Origin: Pseudoalteromonas sp. T1lg75
GTDB taxonomy: Bacteria; Pseudomonadota; Gammaproteobacteria; Enterobacterales; Alteromonadaceae
Direction of reading: 5' to 3'
Assembly (NCBI RefSeq): GCF_002964705.1
Contig: NZ_PQCD01000055.1
Span: 1 to 64,000, forward strand
Length of the DNA stretch: 64,000 bases
The first letter of the stretch is position 1. Each line of letters opens with the position of its first letter. The translations under genes were made by a program, and so were the position numbers. Of this stretch, positions 34,261 to 44,051 are shown one piece after another. A model generated the notes under the pieces. It was not told the DNA's origin. It made no database searches and saw only the letters and a program-made list of their open reading frames with translations.

Positions 34261-36088
34261 GATGGAACTCCTTGGTCGGGTGCTTAGCCGGTTCTTTCGC
34301 CCAGTTAAACAACAAATAGGAAAGATATTTGGATACCAGTACACCGCTAAAGACGCTGGTGGCAATACCCAGGGCCAAGGTAATGGCAAAGCCTTTGACC
34401 GGACCATAACCCACCCCCACCAGCACCAAGGCGCTGATAAAGGTGGTGAGATTAGCATCGATAATACTGCTCATGGCGTGTTGATAACCTCGCTGCAGTG
34501 CCTGCAAGCGAGTGCGCCCCAGGCGTAGCTCCTCCTTGATGCGCTCAAAGATGATGACATTGGTGTCAACCGCCATGCCTATGGTTAGGACCAAGCCGGC
34601 GATCCCCGGCAGCGTTAACACCACCCCGGGCAACAAGGACATCAGCCCAAGTAAACTGACGACATTAACCATCAACGCCAGGTTCGCCACCACACCTAAT
34701 CGGCGATACCAAAACAGCATAAATCCCAGGGTCAACGCAAAGCCAAGCAATAAGGCATTAAGGCCATTATTGATATTTTGCTCGCCCAGGCTCGGACTCA
34801 TGGTTTGTTCCTTGATGATGCGGATCGGCGCTTCCAAAGAACCGGAACGCAGCACCAGGGCGAGATCCTGCGCCCGCTGCCAGGAACCCAGACCGGTAAT
34901 ACTAAAACGCGTTCCCAAGGCTTCATTGATGGTGGCAATTGAGATCACCTCCTCACGTTTATGCACATTGTCATCGGCGCCTTGCACATACTCGCTGTAC
35001 AAGGTGGCCATGGGCTCACCGATATGGGCGCGCGAGAAGCGATTAATTTTATCGCCGCCCTGGGATGAGAGCTGCAACTGCACCATGGCTTGGCCCCACT
35101 CATCGCGTCCGGCCTGTGCTCCGGTAATATCATTGCCGGTAAATATGGCCTTGGCATCGATGGCCACTCGGTCTCCCTCTTGGGTTAACACCCGCTTGCC
35201 ACCTTGCTGCTGCAAGCCGTGAAATGAGAGCTGAGCGGTAGCACCTATGATACGTTTGGCCTCGGCCGGGTCTTGGACGCCGGGCAACTCAATGCGAATG
35301 CCCTGCTCTCCCTGACGCTGCACCACAGCCTCGGTGATCCCCAGCTCCTCAATGCGCTTGCGCAAGGTGGCCAGAGCCTGAGCCATATCCTCACGGGCGA
35401 AAAGCTGCTGTTGGGCCGCGGGGTAATGCAGTGTGTAATAGACAAAATCCCCCTTTTGCTCGCGCGTAACATGCAATTGTGGATACAGCTGCTGCAGCTG
35501 CTCTTGTAATTGCTCGCCCTGAGCCGCCGAACGCAGTGGGGAGCGCAGCACCAGGGCATGATCCCCAGTGTCTATGCTCACGCCTCGCACTCCATGGGTG
35601 CGCCTAAGAGTATTGGCATCCGCTGCAATGGATTTAATACGCTGCGCCATGGCTTGGTCGGTATCGACTTGCAGGACAAAAAGCACGCCGCCCCCTAAGT
35701 CCAAACCCAGTTTCATCGGCGCTAAGCCTAGACTTTGCATCCAGCTCGGTGTGGTCGCTTGTGTTTGCACCTTGACGTCGGCGTCCGCTAAGTGTTGTCG
35801 CAATACCCCGGCCGCCGCGGCGCTGTTATTCGGTTTTTCCAGGGTCAACCATAACCTCTGTGCCTGGGGGTCAAAGTGGCCACCTTGTACAGGGAAACCT
35901 TGGCTCTCGAGCAAGCGTTCGACCTGAACCAAGGCCAGCGCTCCCTCTGGATTATTGACAGAAATTACCTTGGTATTGGGGTATAAATTGGGTAAGGCAC
36001 TCAGTGCCAATATCACAATGAGGGCAAGGGTGGTAAATACGCCCATGCCACGCTTAGCTCGCCATAACGAGCTGTTTTTATTATTCAT
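34250..36088 (-). CDS. secD: Protein-export membrane protein SecD (isolated copy)
   Basis: A 612-residue protein, the same size as E. coli SecD (615). One N-terminal helix (about 18-35) is followed by a large periplasmic part beginning at GLDLGGGVLFVLQVD (E. coli has GLDLRGGVHF), with the head region containing RIELPGVQDP. Five C-terminal helices hold GMAVDTNVIIFERIKEEL, the conserved proton-relay Asp. I choose the ATG at 36088 over a longer frame to 36172 because AAGGT precedes it and the residues before it look non-coding. There is no yajC, tgt or queA next to it, the usual setting of the main secDF, so this may be a second copy. Confidence 0.9.
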   Translation of the reverse strand: MNNKNSSLWRAKRGMGVFTTLALIVILALSALPNLYPNTKVISVNNPEGALALVQVERLLESQGFPVQGGHFDPQAQRLWLTLEKPNNSAAAAGVLRQHLADADVKVQTQATTPSWMQSLGLAPMKLGLDLGGGVLFVLQVDTDQAMAQRIKSIAADANTLRRTHGVRGVSIDTGDHALVLRSPLRSAAQGEQLQEQLQQLYPQLHVTREQKGDFVYYTLHYPAAQQQLFAREDMAQALATLRKRIEELGITEAVVQRQGEQGIRIELPGVQDPAEAKRIIGATAQLSFHGLQQQGGKRVLTQEGDRVAIDAKAIFTGNDITGAQAGRDEWGQAMVQLQLSSQGGDKINRFSRAHIGEPMATLYSEYVQGADDNVHKREEVISIATINEALGTRFSITGLGSWQRAQDLALVLRSGSLEAPIRIIKEQTMSPSLGEQNINNGLNALLLGFALTLGFMLFWYRRLGVVANLALMVNVVSLLGLMSLLPGVVLTLPGIAGLVLTIGMAVDTNVIIFERIKEELRLGRTRLQALQRGYQHAMSSIIDANLTTFISALVLVGVGYGPVKGFAITLALGIATSVFSGVLVSKYLSYLLFNWAKEPAKHPTKEFHHGE

Positions 36089-36243
36089 AATCTCTACCTT
36101 ACACTTGTCATAACAAGCGTAAAAAATTGCCATCCTTGTAAACAGGCGCAGCCTAAACAGGTCTGTAAACAAGGAATTAAACGTTTGCTGGATACTTGTT
36201 CCAGCCGCTAAATAGGTTGTTAAGCGGGTCGTTAGCCGATCCG

Positions 36244-36726
36244 CTAACCAGGCAGAGAGTCGTACAGCAGACGGCTGCGATAGGTGAGATTGGCGGCCTT
36301 GCAGTTGTCAAGCAAGCCACTGTTGGGTAGACACGTATGCATATACCAGGGTAAGTCGGTCCTTGGCGTCAACCTGATCTTGTCCAGGCGACTAGGCTCG
36401 TCTTGTTGCGCCAGGGTGTAGGCAAGCAGATACAAGGGTTGCTGCTCGGGATGTAAAAAATAGCTTGGGTGCGAGCCCATGGCTCGCTGGGGCAGTTGTA
36501 CCGGATGAGACGTGGGCGCTTGATGCTGCTTGGCATCCATATCCATACCAAACGCCGAGGTGATACAAGGGACAGTACTTTGCACTTGCTGCGCGACACA
36601 CAGTGCCGTTGGTGCAGGTGAGTAACTCTGCTGCGAAAACTGCCCAGCACCAAGCGCACTCGCCAAAACGAGTGTGACCGCTGCCACCCAGATTATCAAA
36701 AACGCACGCACAATAAGCTCACCCAC
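36244..36726 (-). CDS. Hypothetical exported protein
   Basis: A 160-residue protein with one N-terminal hydrophobic segment (about 5-27, VRAFLIIWVAAVTLVLASALG), either a signal peptide or an anchor. The remainder is rich in Pro, Gln and Ser, with four Cys (two near 43 and 54, two near 132 and 142) that could form disulfides in the periplasm. I do not recognise a family. The start is GTG at 36726; a second GTG at 36711 is also possible. It lies upstream of secD on the same strand. Confidence 0.5.
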   Translation of the reverse strand: MGELIVRAFLIIWVAAVTLVLASALGAGQFSQQSYSPAPTALCVAQQVQSTVPCITSAFGMDMDAKQHQAPTSHPVQLPQRAMGSHPSYFLHPEQQPLYLLAYTLAQQDEPSRLDKIRLTPRTDLPWYMHTCLPNSGLLDNCKAANLTYRSRLLYDSLPG

Positions 36727-36843
36727 AAATCATCATATTGCCCCGCTCAGTTGTTATTTCAGCAAAGGACAACCTACTCTTAGGTATGGGCAAAACAAGA
36801 CAAATCAAACCTCTATCTAAAAAATCGCTGTTTGGGAGATGCT

Positions 36844-38130
36844 ATGCTAGGTCAGGTATTTAACGATGCGGTCGCGCGCTTAAAGCGCATTGGCGCACTC
36901 ACCCAGTGCTCTAATCAGGTGATCAGTGCCCTAAGTCATGCCAATGCCATGTTGCACGTCAATGTTGAGGTGCGCATGGACAATGGCCATATTCACTACT
37001 TCCCCGGCTATCGCTGTCAACACAATAATGTGCTCGGCCCCACCAAGGGCGGGATACGTTTTCACCCTCAGGTCAACGCCGATGAAGTGCAGGCTTTGGC
37101 GTTATGGATGACGCTAAAATGCGCGGTGGTGGGTATTCCCTTTGGCGGCGCCAAGGGTGGCGTCTGTGTCGACCCAAAAACCCTCTCCCCCTTTGAACTA
37201 GAGCGCTTATCCCGCTCCTACGTGCGCGCCATGGCCGACTTTATTGGTCCTGAGCGCGATATTCCCGCTCCGGATGTCTATACCAACGCCTTGATCATGG
37301 GTTGGATGATGGATGAATACGAAAAGATAACCCGGGTAAAAAACCCCGCAGTGATCACCGGCAAGCCCATCGCCCTGGGCGGCAGTTTAGGACGAGACGA
37401 TGCCACCGGCCGCGGCGCCTATTTGTGCATCAAGGAGTTGGAAAAACGCGACCAGCTTACGCCACAAGAAACCCGCGTTGCCGTCCAAGGCTTTGGCAGC
37501 GGCGGCTACCATGTGGCGCGCCTGCTCGCCAATGACGGCTATAAGGTGGTGGCGGTCAGTGACTCGCAAGGGGCTATTTATCGTCAGGAAGGTCTGAATA
37601 TCGACAGTGTTTATCGGCAAAAGCAACAGCATAAGGAGCTCAAAGCCGTGTATTGCGAAGGCTCGGTGTGCGAGGCCCTAGAGCACCAACGCCTCAGTAA
37701 TGCCGAACTCTTGGTCAGTGACGTCGATATCCTGATCCCCGCCGCTCTCGATGGGGTGATCACGGCTGCAAACGCCGCAGCCATTCAAGCCCGTTACATA
37801 GTGGAGATTGCTAACGGCCCGGTGACCAGTGACGCCGATGCCATTTTGAAAAATAAAGGGGTGATAGTAATCCCGGATATTCTTGCCAACGCCGGCGGTG
37901 TCACCGTCAGCTATTTTGAATGGACGCAAAATCGCTGTGGTCAACGCTGGGAAAGAGAAAAGGTCAGCGATGAGCTGAGCCAGGTAATGCAACGCGCCTT
38001 TAAGCGCGCCAATGATCTGGTAGACAAACACGGCATGGACTTTCGCGACGCCGTCTATGCCGTGGCTCTAGAGCGTCTCAGTGAAGGCATAGAAGCACAC
38101 GGCACGCCCGATTATTTCAACGGCGGTTGA
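36844..38130 (+). CDS. Glu/Leu/Phe/Val dehydrogenase (glutamate dehydrogenase family)
   Basis: A 428-residue NAD(P)-dependent oxidative deaminase. The N-terminal substrate domain contains GPTKGGIRFHP, KCAVVGIPFGGAKGG with the catalytic lysine, and DIPAPDVYTN; the C-terminal Rossmann domain has VQGFGSGGYHVARL and ANAGGVTVSYFEW. Length and motifs fit the small (about 420-residue) hexameric glutamate dehydrogenases, though leucine or valine specificity cannot be excluded. The frame extends to a TTG at 36832, but the ATG at 36844 has GGGAGA directly upstream. Its 3' end overlaps the TetR gene on the opposite strand by 19 bases. Confidence 0.88.
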   Translation: MLGQVFNDAVARLKRIGALTQCSNQVISALSHANAMLHVNVEVRMDNGHIHYFPGYRCQHNNVLGPTKGGIRFHPQVNADEVQALALWMTLKCAVVGIPFGGAKGGVCVDPKTLSPFELERLSRSYVRAMADFIGPERDIPAPDVYTNALIMGWMMDEYEKITRVKNPAVITGKPIALGGSLGRDDATGRGAYLCIKELEKRDQLTPQETRVAVQGFGSGGYHVARLLANDGYKVVAVSDSQGAIYRQEGLNIDSVYRQKQQHKELKAVYCEGSVCEALEHQRLSNAELLVSDVDILIPAALDGVITAANAAAIQARYIVEIANGPVTSDADAILKNKGVIVIPDILANAGGVTVSYFEWTQNRCGQRWEREKVSDELSQVMQRAFKRANDLVDKHGMDFRDAVYAVALERLSEGIEAHGTPDYFNGG

Positions 38131-38702
38131 ACAAACATCTTGCTACTAAGCTCGACCAGGGCGTCGAGCTTAGCTTTATCGACCGGAGGTTTCCAGGCGA
38201 TTAATTGCTCCCAAAATGCCAACTCTTTGAGGCCACCAAAAAACACCACGGCGGCGGTATCGGGGGCAATATCCTTAAGCGCGCCCTTGCTGTGGGCTTC
38301 TTCGAACCATTCTTTAATGCCCTGCTCACAATGCTTAAAGCGCTCATCGAGCATGGCCGCGCGTTTTTTCGAACGCAATGATTCGATCAAAATAATACGG
38401 GATAAGGTCAAGTAGTCCTTATCCTGAGTCAGCCTCAGTGCAACATCGGCTAACTTTTGCAACTGCTCTTTAATCGGCGTTTGCATGCAGAAAGGGTTGT
38501 CTTGTAGAGGGCGAATACGCTCAATCAACAAATCGACAACGCCGTCAAAAAGTTGTTCCTTGTTGCTATAGTATTTGTACAGCGTGCGCTTTGATACCTT
38601 GGCCTTAGTGGCCACCGCTTCCATGGTCGTGCCTGCCAGCCCGCGTTGGGCAAACAAGGCAATGGCTGCGCCGATCACTGCTTGTTGTTTTGTACTACTC
38701 AT
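38112..38702 (-). CDS. TetR/AcrR family transcriptional regulator
   Basis: A 196-residue one-component repressor. The N-terminal helix-turn-helix (about 8-52) reads AIALFAQRGLAGTTMEAVATKAKVSKRTLYKYYSNKE in two stretches typical of the family; the C-terminal all-helical domain is the ligand pocket. It is divergent from an RND efflux pair, and the space between holds a long inverted repeat, so it most likely represses the pump and itself until an inducer binds. Its last codons overlap the amino-acid dehydrogenase gene. Confidence 0.9.
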   Translation of the reverse strand: MSSTKQQAVIGAAIALFAQRGLAGTTMEAVATKAKVSKRTLYKYYSNKEQLFDGVVDLLIERIRPLQDNPFCMQTPIKEQLQKLADVALRLTQDKDYLTLSRIILIESLRSKKRAAMLDERFKHCEQGIKEWFEEAHSKGALKDIAPDTAAVVFFGGLKELAFWEQLIAWKPPVDKAKLDALVELSSKMFVQPPLK

Positions 38703-38761
38703 GTGCTGCCCCTTATGTCAACGCTCGGCAGTATAACTAAACTGCACTAAGAAGATAGTTG

Positions 38762-38812
38762 GTAAACGAAAAAGTATACCTAAATTAAAAAAAAGTATAC
38801 ACTTTCGTTTAC
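38762..38812. promoter_or_regulatory. TetR-type operator between the regulator and the RND pump
   Basis: The 18-base arms at 38762-38779 (GTAAACGAAAAAGTATAC) and 38795-38812 (GTATACACTTTCGTTTAC) are inverted copies matching at 16 of 18 positions, separated by an A/T-rich 15-base spacer. It lies 60 bases from the TetR start and 180 from the adaptor gene, the right place for a shared operator. TACAAT at 38831-38836 may be the pump's -10 box. Confidence 0.7.
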
Positions 38813-38993
38813 TTGGTGACCATTGGGTTACAATAATTACATTTCGCAAAGTGCGATTCATTCTTTCGAGAATCGACGCTACGCTTTATTTACGGCGGCT
38901 TTTTTACCATGCGATAACAGCCTGAAGATGCCAAGTATTCCGCCTCGGCGGCTCGTAAATACCATATAACTTGCACAGGGAAACGCTTATCTT

Positions 38994-40178
38994 ATGCGAA
39001 CTAACCTAGTTAATTCTTTCGCCCGCTCCGCGTCTTTGGCGCTCACCGCCAGCTTACTATTAAGTGCCTGTGAGCAAGGCGCGCAGCAGCAACAACAGGC
39101 CATGCCTCCAGCCCAGGTCGAAGTACTGGCCGTCACCCCTATCGACGCGCCCTTTGTGATCTCATTGCCAGCCACGGTATCGGGCTCTAAAGAAGTTGAA
39201 ATTCGCGCCCGCGTCAGTGGCGTGCTTGAGTCTCGAAACTTCTCCGAAGGGCAAAAGGTCAGCGCCGGGCAATCGCTCTTTACCATTGACTTAGCACCCT
39301 ATCAGCTCGCCTACGAGCAGGCTCAGGCCGCACTCGCCGCCGCCGAAGCACGTTTAGAACAAGCACAAAAAGAAAGCAAACGTCTGGCCAAACTGCGCGA
39401 AGACAATTCGGTTTCCCAGCGCGATTATGACAATGCCCGTTCCAGCGTCGATATCGCCGAGGCGGATCTCAATGCCAGCGAAGTGCAACTACGCGAAGCC
39501 AAGCTCAACCTCGACTATGCCCAAGTAAAGGCGCCGGTTAACGGCATCATGGGTCGTGAGCAGGTATCGGAAGGCACCTATGTGTCCGGCCCCGAGGTAT
39601 TACTCACGCAGATCACCGCACTCGACCCGGTGCGGGTGCGCTTTGGCCTGTCCGAGCGCGAACAACTGATGATGCGCCAGGCGCAAAAGCGTGGCGAACT
39701 AACCTTGCCTGCGGATGGCCAATGGCAAACCCAGTTAAAATTACAAGACGGCAGCCTGTATGAGCATATGGGTACGGTTAACTTTACCGATGTGCGTATT
39801 AATGCCAATACCGGCACCTCTGAATTTCAGGCCATAGTCGCCAACCCGGACTTTAGCCTGCGCCCGGGCCAGTTCGTCCAGGTTGAGTTGCTAGGCGCTG
39901 AACACAAGGGCACCTTTGCCGTCCCGCAAAAAGCCGTGCTCGATAATGGCACCGGCAAATTCGTTTATCTTGCTGCCACCAATGAGCAAGGAGCTACCAT
40001 AGCCCGCCCCGCTCCCGTTGAGGTCGGCGAATGGTATCGCCAACAAAAAGGTGAGCAAATTGAAAACCTGTGGATTATCCGTAGCGGCCTGAGCGCCGGC
40101 GATAAGGTGATCGTCGAGGGCATGGCTCGTATCTTCTTCCCGGGCATGCCGGTTAGCGTCATCAACGAGCAAGGATAA
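38994..40178 (+). CDS. RND efflux periplasmic adaptor (membrane fusion protein)
   Basis: A 394-residue lipoprotein of the AcrA/MexA type that links an inner membrane pump to an outer membrane channel. The lipobox LLSAC puts the lipidated Cys at 26. After a lipoyl half-domain (about 60-100) comes a coiled-coil hairpin rich in Ala/Glu/Lys (about 100-170), the second half-lipoyl segment (YAQVKAPVNGIMG), a beta-barrel and the membrane-proximal domain. It ends seven bases before the pump gene. Confidence 0.92.
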   Translation: MRTNLVNSFARSASLALTASLLLSACEQGAQQQQQAMPPAQVEVLAVTPIDAPFVISLPATVSGSKEVEIRARVSGVLESRNFSEGQKVSAGQSLFTIDLAPYQLAYEQAQAALAAAEARLEQAQKESKRLAKLREDNSVSQRDYDNARSSVDIAEADLNASEVQLREAKLNLDYAQVKAPVNGIMGREQVSEGTYVSGPEVLLTQITALDPVRVRFGLSEREQLMMRQAQKRGELTLPADGQWQTQLKLQDGSLYEHMGTVNFTDVRINANTGTSEFQAIVANPDFSLRPGQFVQVELLGAEHKGTFAVPQKAVLDNGTGKFVYLAATNEQGATIARPAPVEVGEWYRQQKGEQIENLWIIRSGLSAGDKVIVEGMARIFFPGMPVSVINEQG

Positions 40179-40185
40179 GGGCATT

Positions 40186-43100
40186 ATGTTTTCTCGATAT
40201 TTTATCGATAGGCCGATCTTCGCCTTTGTGATCTCCATCGTCATCGTTCTCGCGGGTCTGGCCGCCATGCGCGCCCTGCCCGTGGCCCAATACCCGGAAA
40301 TTGCGCCTCCCGTAGTGCAGGTGACCGCCAGTTACCCAGGTGCCGCCGCCGAGGTGCTGGAGCAAACCGTGGCCGCCCCCATCGAAAACGCCATCACCGG
40401 CGTTGAGGGCATGATGTATATGGCATCGACGTCCACCAGTGCCGGCACCACCACCATAGAAGTGACCTTTGAAATCGGCACCGATGCCGATCAGGCCGCG
40501 GTGGACGTAAACAACCGCGTTAAGCAAGTGGAAGCGCGTTTACCCGAGGAAACCCGTCGCCAGGGCGTGGTGGTACAAAAAGGTTCATCCAGCTTTTTGC
40601 AGGTGCATGCTTTTTATTCCCCGGACGACAGTCGTTCGGCGCTGTGGACCTCTAACTATGTGACCTTGAATATACTCGATCGCATCAAGCGCATCCCAGG
40701 CACCACCAATGTGCAAATATTCGGTGCCAAGGACTATGCCATGCGCATCTGGTTGCGACCGGACTTAATGAGCCAACTTGGCGTGACGGTGAACGAAATC
40801 ACCACCGCAATTCGTGAGCAAAACTCTCAATATGCCGCCGGTAACATAGGTGCCACGCCAACCCATGTGGCGCCGCAATCTTTGGTCTACAGCGTCACCG
40901 CTCGTGGCCGTATGTCGGAGCCAAAAGAATTTGAAAACATTATCTTGCGTGCTAATGCCGATGGCAGCTCGCTGCGTTTAAAAGACGTAGCCCGGGTTGA
41001 GCTCGGCGCCAAGGACTATAACTTTGAAGGCAGCTTTAACGGCAAAGAAGCCGTGCTGATGGGTATTTTCCTGCAGCCCGGTGCCAATGCCCTGGAAGTC
41101 GCCGAAGAAGTCGGCGCCGTGATGGCCGAATTTAAACCCCAGTTCCCGGCGGGCCTTGAACACGTGGTCTCCTATGACACCACCCGCTTTGTTGAGGTTT
41201 CAATCCGCGAGGTATTGAAGACCCTGATTGAGGCCATGATCCTGGTGTTCCTGGTGGTGTATCTGTTCTTACAGAACTGGCGCGCCACACTGATTCCGAC
41301 ACTGGCGGTTCCGGTCTCCCTGCTTGGCACCTTTGCCGGCATGTATATGTTGGGTTACTCCATCAATACCCTGACCCTGTTCGGCATGGTGCTTTCTATC
41401 GGTATCGTCGTCGACGATGCCATAGTGGTGTTGGAGAATGTTGAGCGCATTATGCACGAAGAGCATGTCAGCGCCCGTGACGCGGCCATTAAAGCCATGG
41501 GCGAAGTCTCTGGCCCGGTGGTGGCCATAGTCCTGGTGTTGTGTTCGGTGTTTGTGCCCATCGCCTTCCTCGGCGGGCTAACAGGTGAGTTGTTCCGCCA
41601 GTTTGCCATTACCATTTCTATTGCCGTCAGCCTCTCTGGTGTTGTGGCTTTAACCATGACACCGGCGCTGTGCGTGCTTATTCTGAAACACGAACACAAG
41701 CAAACCGCTGGCTTCTTCGTCTGGTTTAATAAGTTCTTTAGCGCTATTACCCATAAATACGTGGGCGCCGTCGGCTTTATGGTGCGCCGTGGTCTGCTGG
41801 GTTTAGTGCTTATGGTAGCCATGGTCACTGCCACCATAGGTCTCTGGCAAAAAACGCCCAGTTCACTGGTTCCCGATGAAGATCAGGGCTTTTACATCGT
41901 CGCGGTATTCCTACCGGATGGCGCCTCGTTAGAGCGCACCTCCGCGGTGGTCGACGAGGTGATAGCCGCAGTGCAGTCGAACCCGGCAAACGAAAATATT
42001 GCCTCTTTTACCGGCTTTGACTTTATCGGCGGCGGTTTTAAAAACAATGCCGCAACCATGTTCGTCACCCAAACCCACTGGGATGAGCGTGACGTCGACA
42101 CCAAGGCCCTAGTCGCTGAGCTGTTTGGTAAGACCGCCCATATCAATGAGGCTCTGGTCCTGGCGTTTAATCCACCGGCGATCTTCGGTTTGGGGTCCAC
42201 AGGTGGTTTTGAGTTTTATATTCAAAATAAGGGCGCCGGTGGTCCGGAGAAGTTGCAGCAGGCGATGCAACTGGTAATGAGTGAGGCGCAAAAAAGCCCC
42301 ATTGTCGGCGGCGTGCAAACCCTGTGGCGCCCGGACGCACCGCAATTGAAGGTGGATATTGACCGCGAGCAGGCCCGTGCCATGGGCGTCAATATTAACG
42401 AGGCCTTTAATACCCTGGCCGGTACGCTGGGCACCTACTATGTGAATGACTTCAATAAGTTTGGCCGCGCCTGGCAGGTATTGATGTCGGCGGAAGCCCA
42501 GTATCGCATGCAGCCCCAAGACATAGGCCGTATTTACGTTAAAAGCAGCTCAGGTGAGATGGTGCCCATGTCGGCCTTTACCACCATGGAGTTTAGCCGC
42601 GGACCGGATAGCCTGAGCCGCTACAATAACCTGCCGGCGGTCAAGCTGCTGGGCGAGGCGGCGCCGGGTTACAGCTCGGGTCAGGCCATCGCCGAAATCG
42701 AGCGTATCGCCGCCCAGGTTTTGCCTGCGGATATGAGCTATGACTGGACCGGCACCGCCTTTCAGGAAAAACGCAGTTCGGGTACGACTGGATTGGCGCT
42801 GGGTCTTGCGGTGATCATGGTATTTTTGATCCTCGCGGCGCTCTATGAGCGTTGGTCTTTGCCTCTGTCAGTTATGCTGGCCCTGCCCTTTGGTACCTTT
42901 GGCGCGCTGATTTCCATTTGGATAGCGGGCCTGACCAATGATGTGTATTTCCAGATAGGCCTGGTTACCCTGCTCGGCCTGGCCGGTAAAAACGCCATTC
43001 TGATCGTTGAGTACGCCCTGCTTAAGCATCAGCAGGGGTGGAGTGCCGCTGCCGCCGCTCTTGAGGCAGCACGACTGCGTTTTCGCCCCATTATCATGAC

Positions 43101-43359
43101 CTCCATGGCCTTTATCCTCGGCGTTGTGCCCTTGGTACTCAGCTCCGGTGCTGGTGCCGGTGCCCGTCACAGTGTTGGTACCGGGGTGATGGGCGGTATG
43201 ATGGCGGCCACCTTCCTGGCGGTGTTCTTTGTGCCTCTGTTTTTCTATTGGCTGACACAGCGTCGCCTCGGTGAGCGTCGCTCACGCCAGGAACTCGCGG
43301 ATGAAATCGCCAGCCAACATAAAAAAGAACAAGTGGATACCAAGGAAGGCTTGGTTTAA
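40186..43359 (+). CDS. RND multidrug efflux transporter, inner membrane subunit
   Basis: A 1057-residue proton-driven pump of the HAE1 class (AcrB/MexB/MexF type). The start MFSRYFIDRPIFAFV is diagnostic, the proton-relay Asp pair is in GIVVDDAIVVLENVER (helix 4), and the second half repeats the layout with GLAGKNAILIVEYA in helix 10. It pumps lipophilic drugs or similar compounds from the periplasm; the substrate range cannot be read. No outer membrane factor gene follows, so it presumably uses a TolC encoded elsewhere. A hairpin follows the stop. Confidence 0.94.
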   Translation: MFSRYFIDRPIFAFVISIVIVLAGLAAMRALPVAQYPEIAPPVVQVTASYPGAAAEVLEQTVAAPIENAITGVEGMMYMASTSTSAGTTTIEVTFEIGTDADQAAVDVNNRVKQVEARLPEETRRQGVVVQKGSSSFLQVHAFYSPDDSRSALWTSNYVTLNILDRIKRIPGTTNVQIFGAKDYAMRIWLRPDLMSQLGVTVNEITTAIREQNSQYAAGNIGATPTHVAPQSLVYSVTARGRMSEPKEFENIILRANADGSSLRLKDVARVELGAKDYNFEGSFNGKEAVLMGIFLQPGANALEVAEEVGAVMAEFKPQFPAGLEHVVSYDTTRFVEVSIREVLKTLIEAMILVFLVVYLFLQNWRATLIPTLAVPVSLLGTFAGMYMLGYSINTLTLFGMVLSIGIVVDDAIVVLENVERIMHEEHVSARDAAIKAMGEVSGPVVAIVLVLCSVFVPIAFLGGLTGELFRQFAITISIAVSLSGVVALTMTPALCVLILKHEHKQTAGFFVWFNKFFSAITHKYVGAVGFMVRRGLLGLVLMVAMVTATIGLWQKTPSSLVPDEDQGFYIVAVFLPDGASLERTSAVVDEVIAAVQSNPANENIASFTGFDFIGGGFKNNAATMFVTQTHWDERDVDTKALVAELFGKTAHINEALVLAFNPPAIFGLGSTGGFEFYIQNKGAGGPEKLQQAMQLVMSEAQKSPIVGGVQTLWRPDAPQLKVDIDREQARAMGVNINEAFNTLAGTLGTYYVNDFNKFGRAWQVLMSAEAQYRMQPQDIGRIYVKSSSGEMVPMSAFTTMEFSRGPDSLSRYNNLPAVKLLGEAAPGYSSGQAIAEIERIAAQVLPADMSYDWTGTAFQEKRSSGTTGLALGLAVIMVFLILAALYERWSLPLSVMLALPFGTFGALISIWIAGLTNDVYFQIGLVTLLGLAGKNAILIVEYALLKHQQGWSAAAAALEAARLRFRPIIMTSMAFILGVVPLVLSSGAGAGARHSVGTGVMGGMMAATFLAVFFVPLFFYWLTQRRLGERRSRQELADEIASQHKKEQVDTKEGLV

Positions 43360-43370
43360 CCAACTCACAC

Positions 43371-43391
43371 AAAGGCGCCCACGGCGCCTTT
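43371..43391 (+). terminator. Hairpin after the RND operon
   Basis: AAAGGCGCC (43371-43379) pairs with GGCGCCTTT (43383-43391) across a three-base loop. Only two more T-rich bases follow, so termination may be partial. Confidence 0.6.
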
Positions 43392-43472
43392 GCTCTGTGC
43401 TCGCAAAAATCCCGCTTTAAAATTGTTGTAATGCCCGCTACTATTGGAAAATCAGCGTGTTAAGAGATAAAT

Positions 43473-44051
43473 ATGGCTACTAGTAAAGGCGAGTTGTTTG
43501 CCGAATTTTTTCAAGTACAAGAAAGTATTGATGTGGTGATTGAAGCCATAGAGCCGAAGCAAGTCCCCAACGACACCGACGCCCTTGAGCACGATATCCC
43601 GTCCTTGTTTCGCCTGGCCAATGAGGTGAGCACTCTGGAACAAAGTGCGCTGCGACCACTGCGGTTACTGAGCGAAACCGCCAGCGAACTGGCCCAGTAT
43701 TTATCCTTACAATCGCGCAAAATCGATCTCATCCTTAGTCATATCCTGATGCAGGAAAATGCCGACCACCCCAGTGAGCGCGCCCACAGTTATGGCGGCT
43801 CCGGCTTTACCCTGTGGCGCGAGTCGGCGCTTGAGCGCGGTCAAGGCTTTCGCTGCAAACTGTTTTTAGAGCATGAAGCCGCGGCCATCTATTGCTATGG
43901 CGAGGTGATTGATGTCAGCAGCAACGAGGAAGGCTTTATGCATCAAATCCTCTTCACCCTGGTCCGTGAACAAGACCGGGAGTTGTTGGTCAGAGCCAGT
44001 TTGCACGCGCAAACCAGACAGCTCAAAAAGCGTAACCAGCAACAACACTAA
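43473..44051 (+). CDS. PilZ-like domain protein
   Basis: A 192-residue cytoplasmic protein. The first 90 residues are helical with a low-complexity Leu/Ser stretch; residues about 100-180 form a beta-rich domain with AHSYGGSGFTLWRESALERGQ, similar to the (D/N)xSxxG loop of PilZ domains, but the first conserved Asp/Asn is replaced and no clear RxxxR lies upstream. If it is a PilZ protein it may bind cyclic di-GMP weakly or not at all. AAGAG precedes the ATG. A single gene, with no motility or cellulose genes adjacent. Confidence 0.55.
   Translation: MATSKGELFAEFFQVQESIDVVIEAIEPKQVPNDTDALEHDIPSLFRLANEVSTLEQSALRPLRLLSETASELAQYLSLQSRKIDLILSHILMQENADHPSERAHSYGGSGFTLWRESALERGQGFRCKLFLEHEAAAIYCYGEVIDVSSNEEGFMHQILFTLVREQDRELLVRASLHAQTRQLKKRNQQQH

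Noticed and set aside
34261..34458. N-terminal extension of secF into secD
   Set aside because: The added residues are Trp/Pro-rich and unlike SecF; the family start is at 34260.
34512..35222. 236-codon frame antisense to secD
   Set aside because: Ser/Arg-rich shadow of the real secD frame, with no motif of its own.
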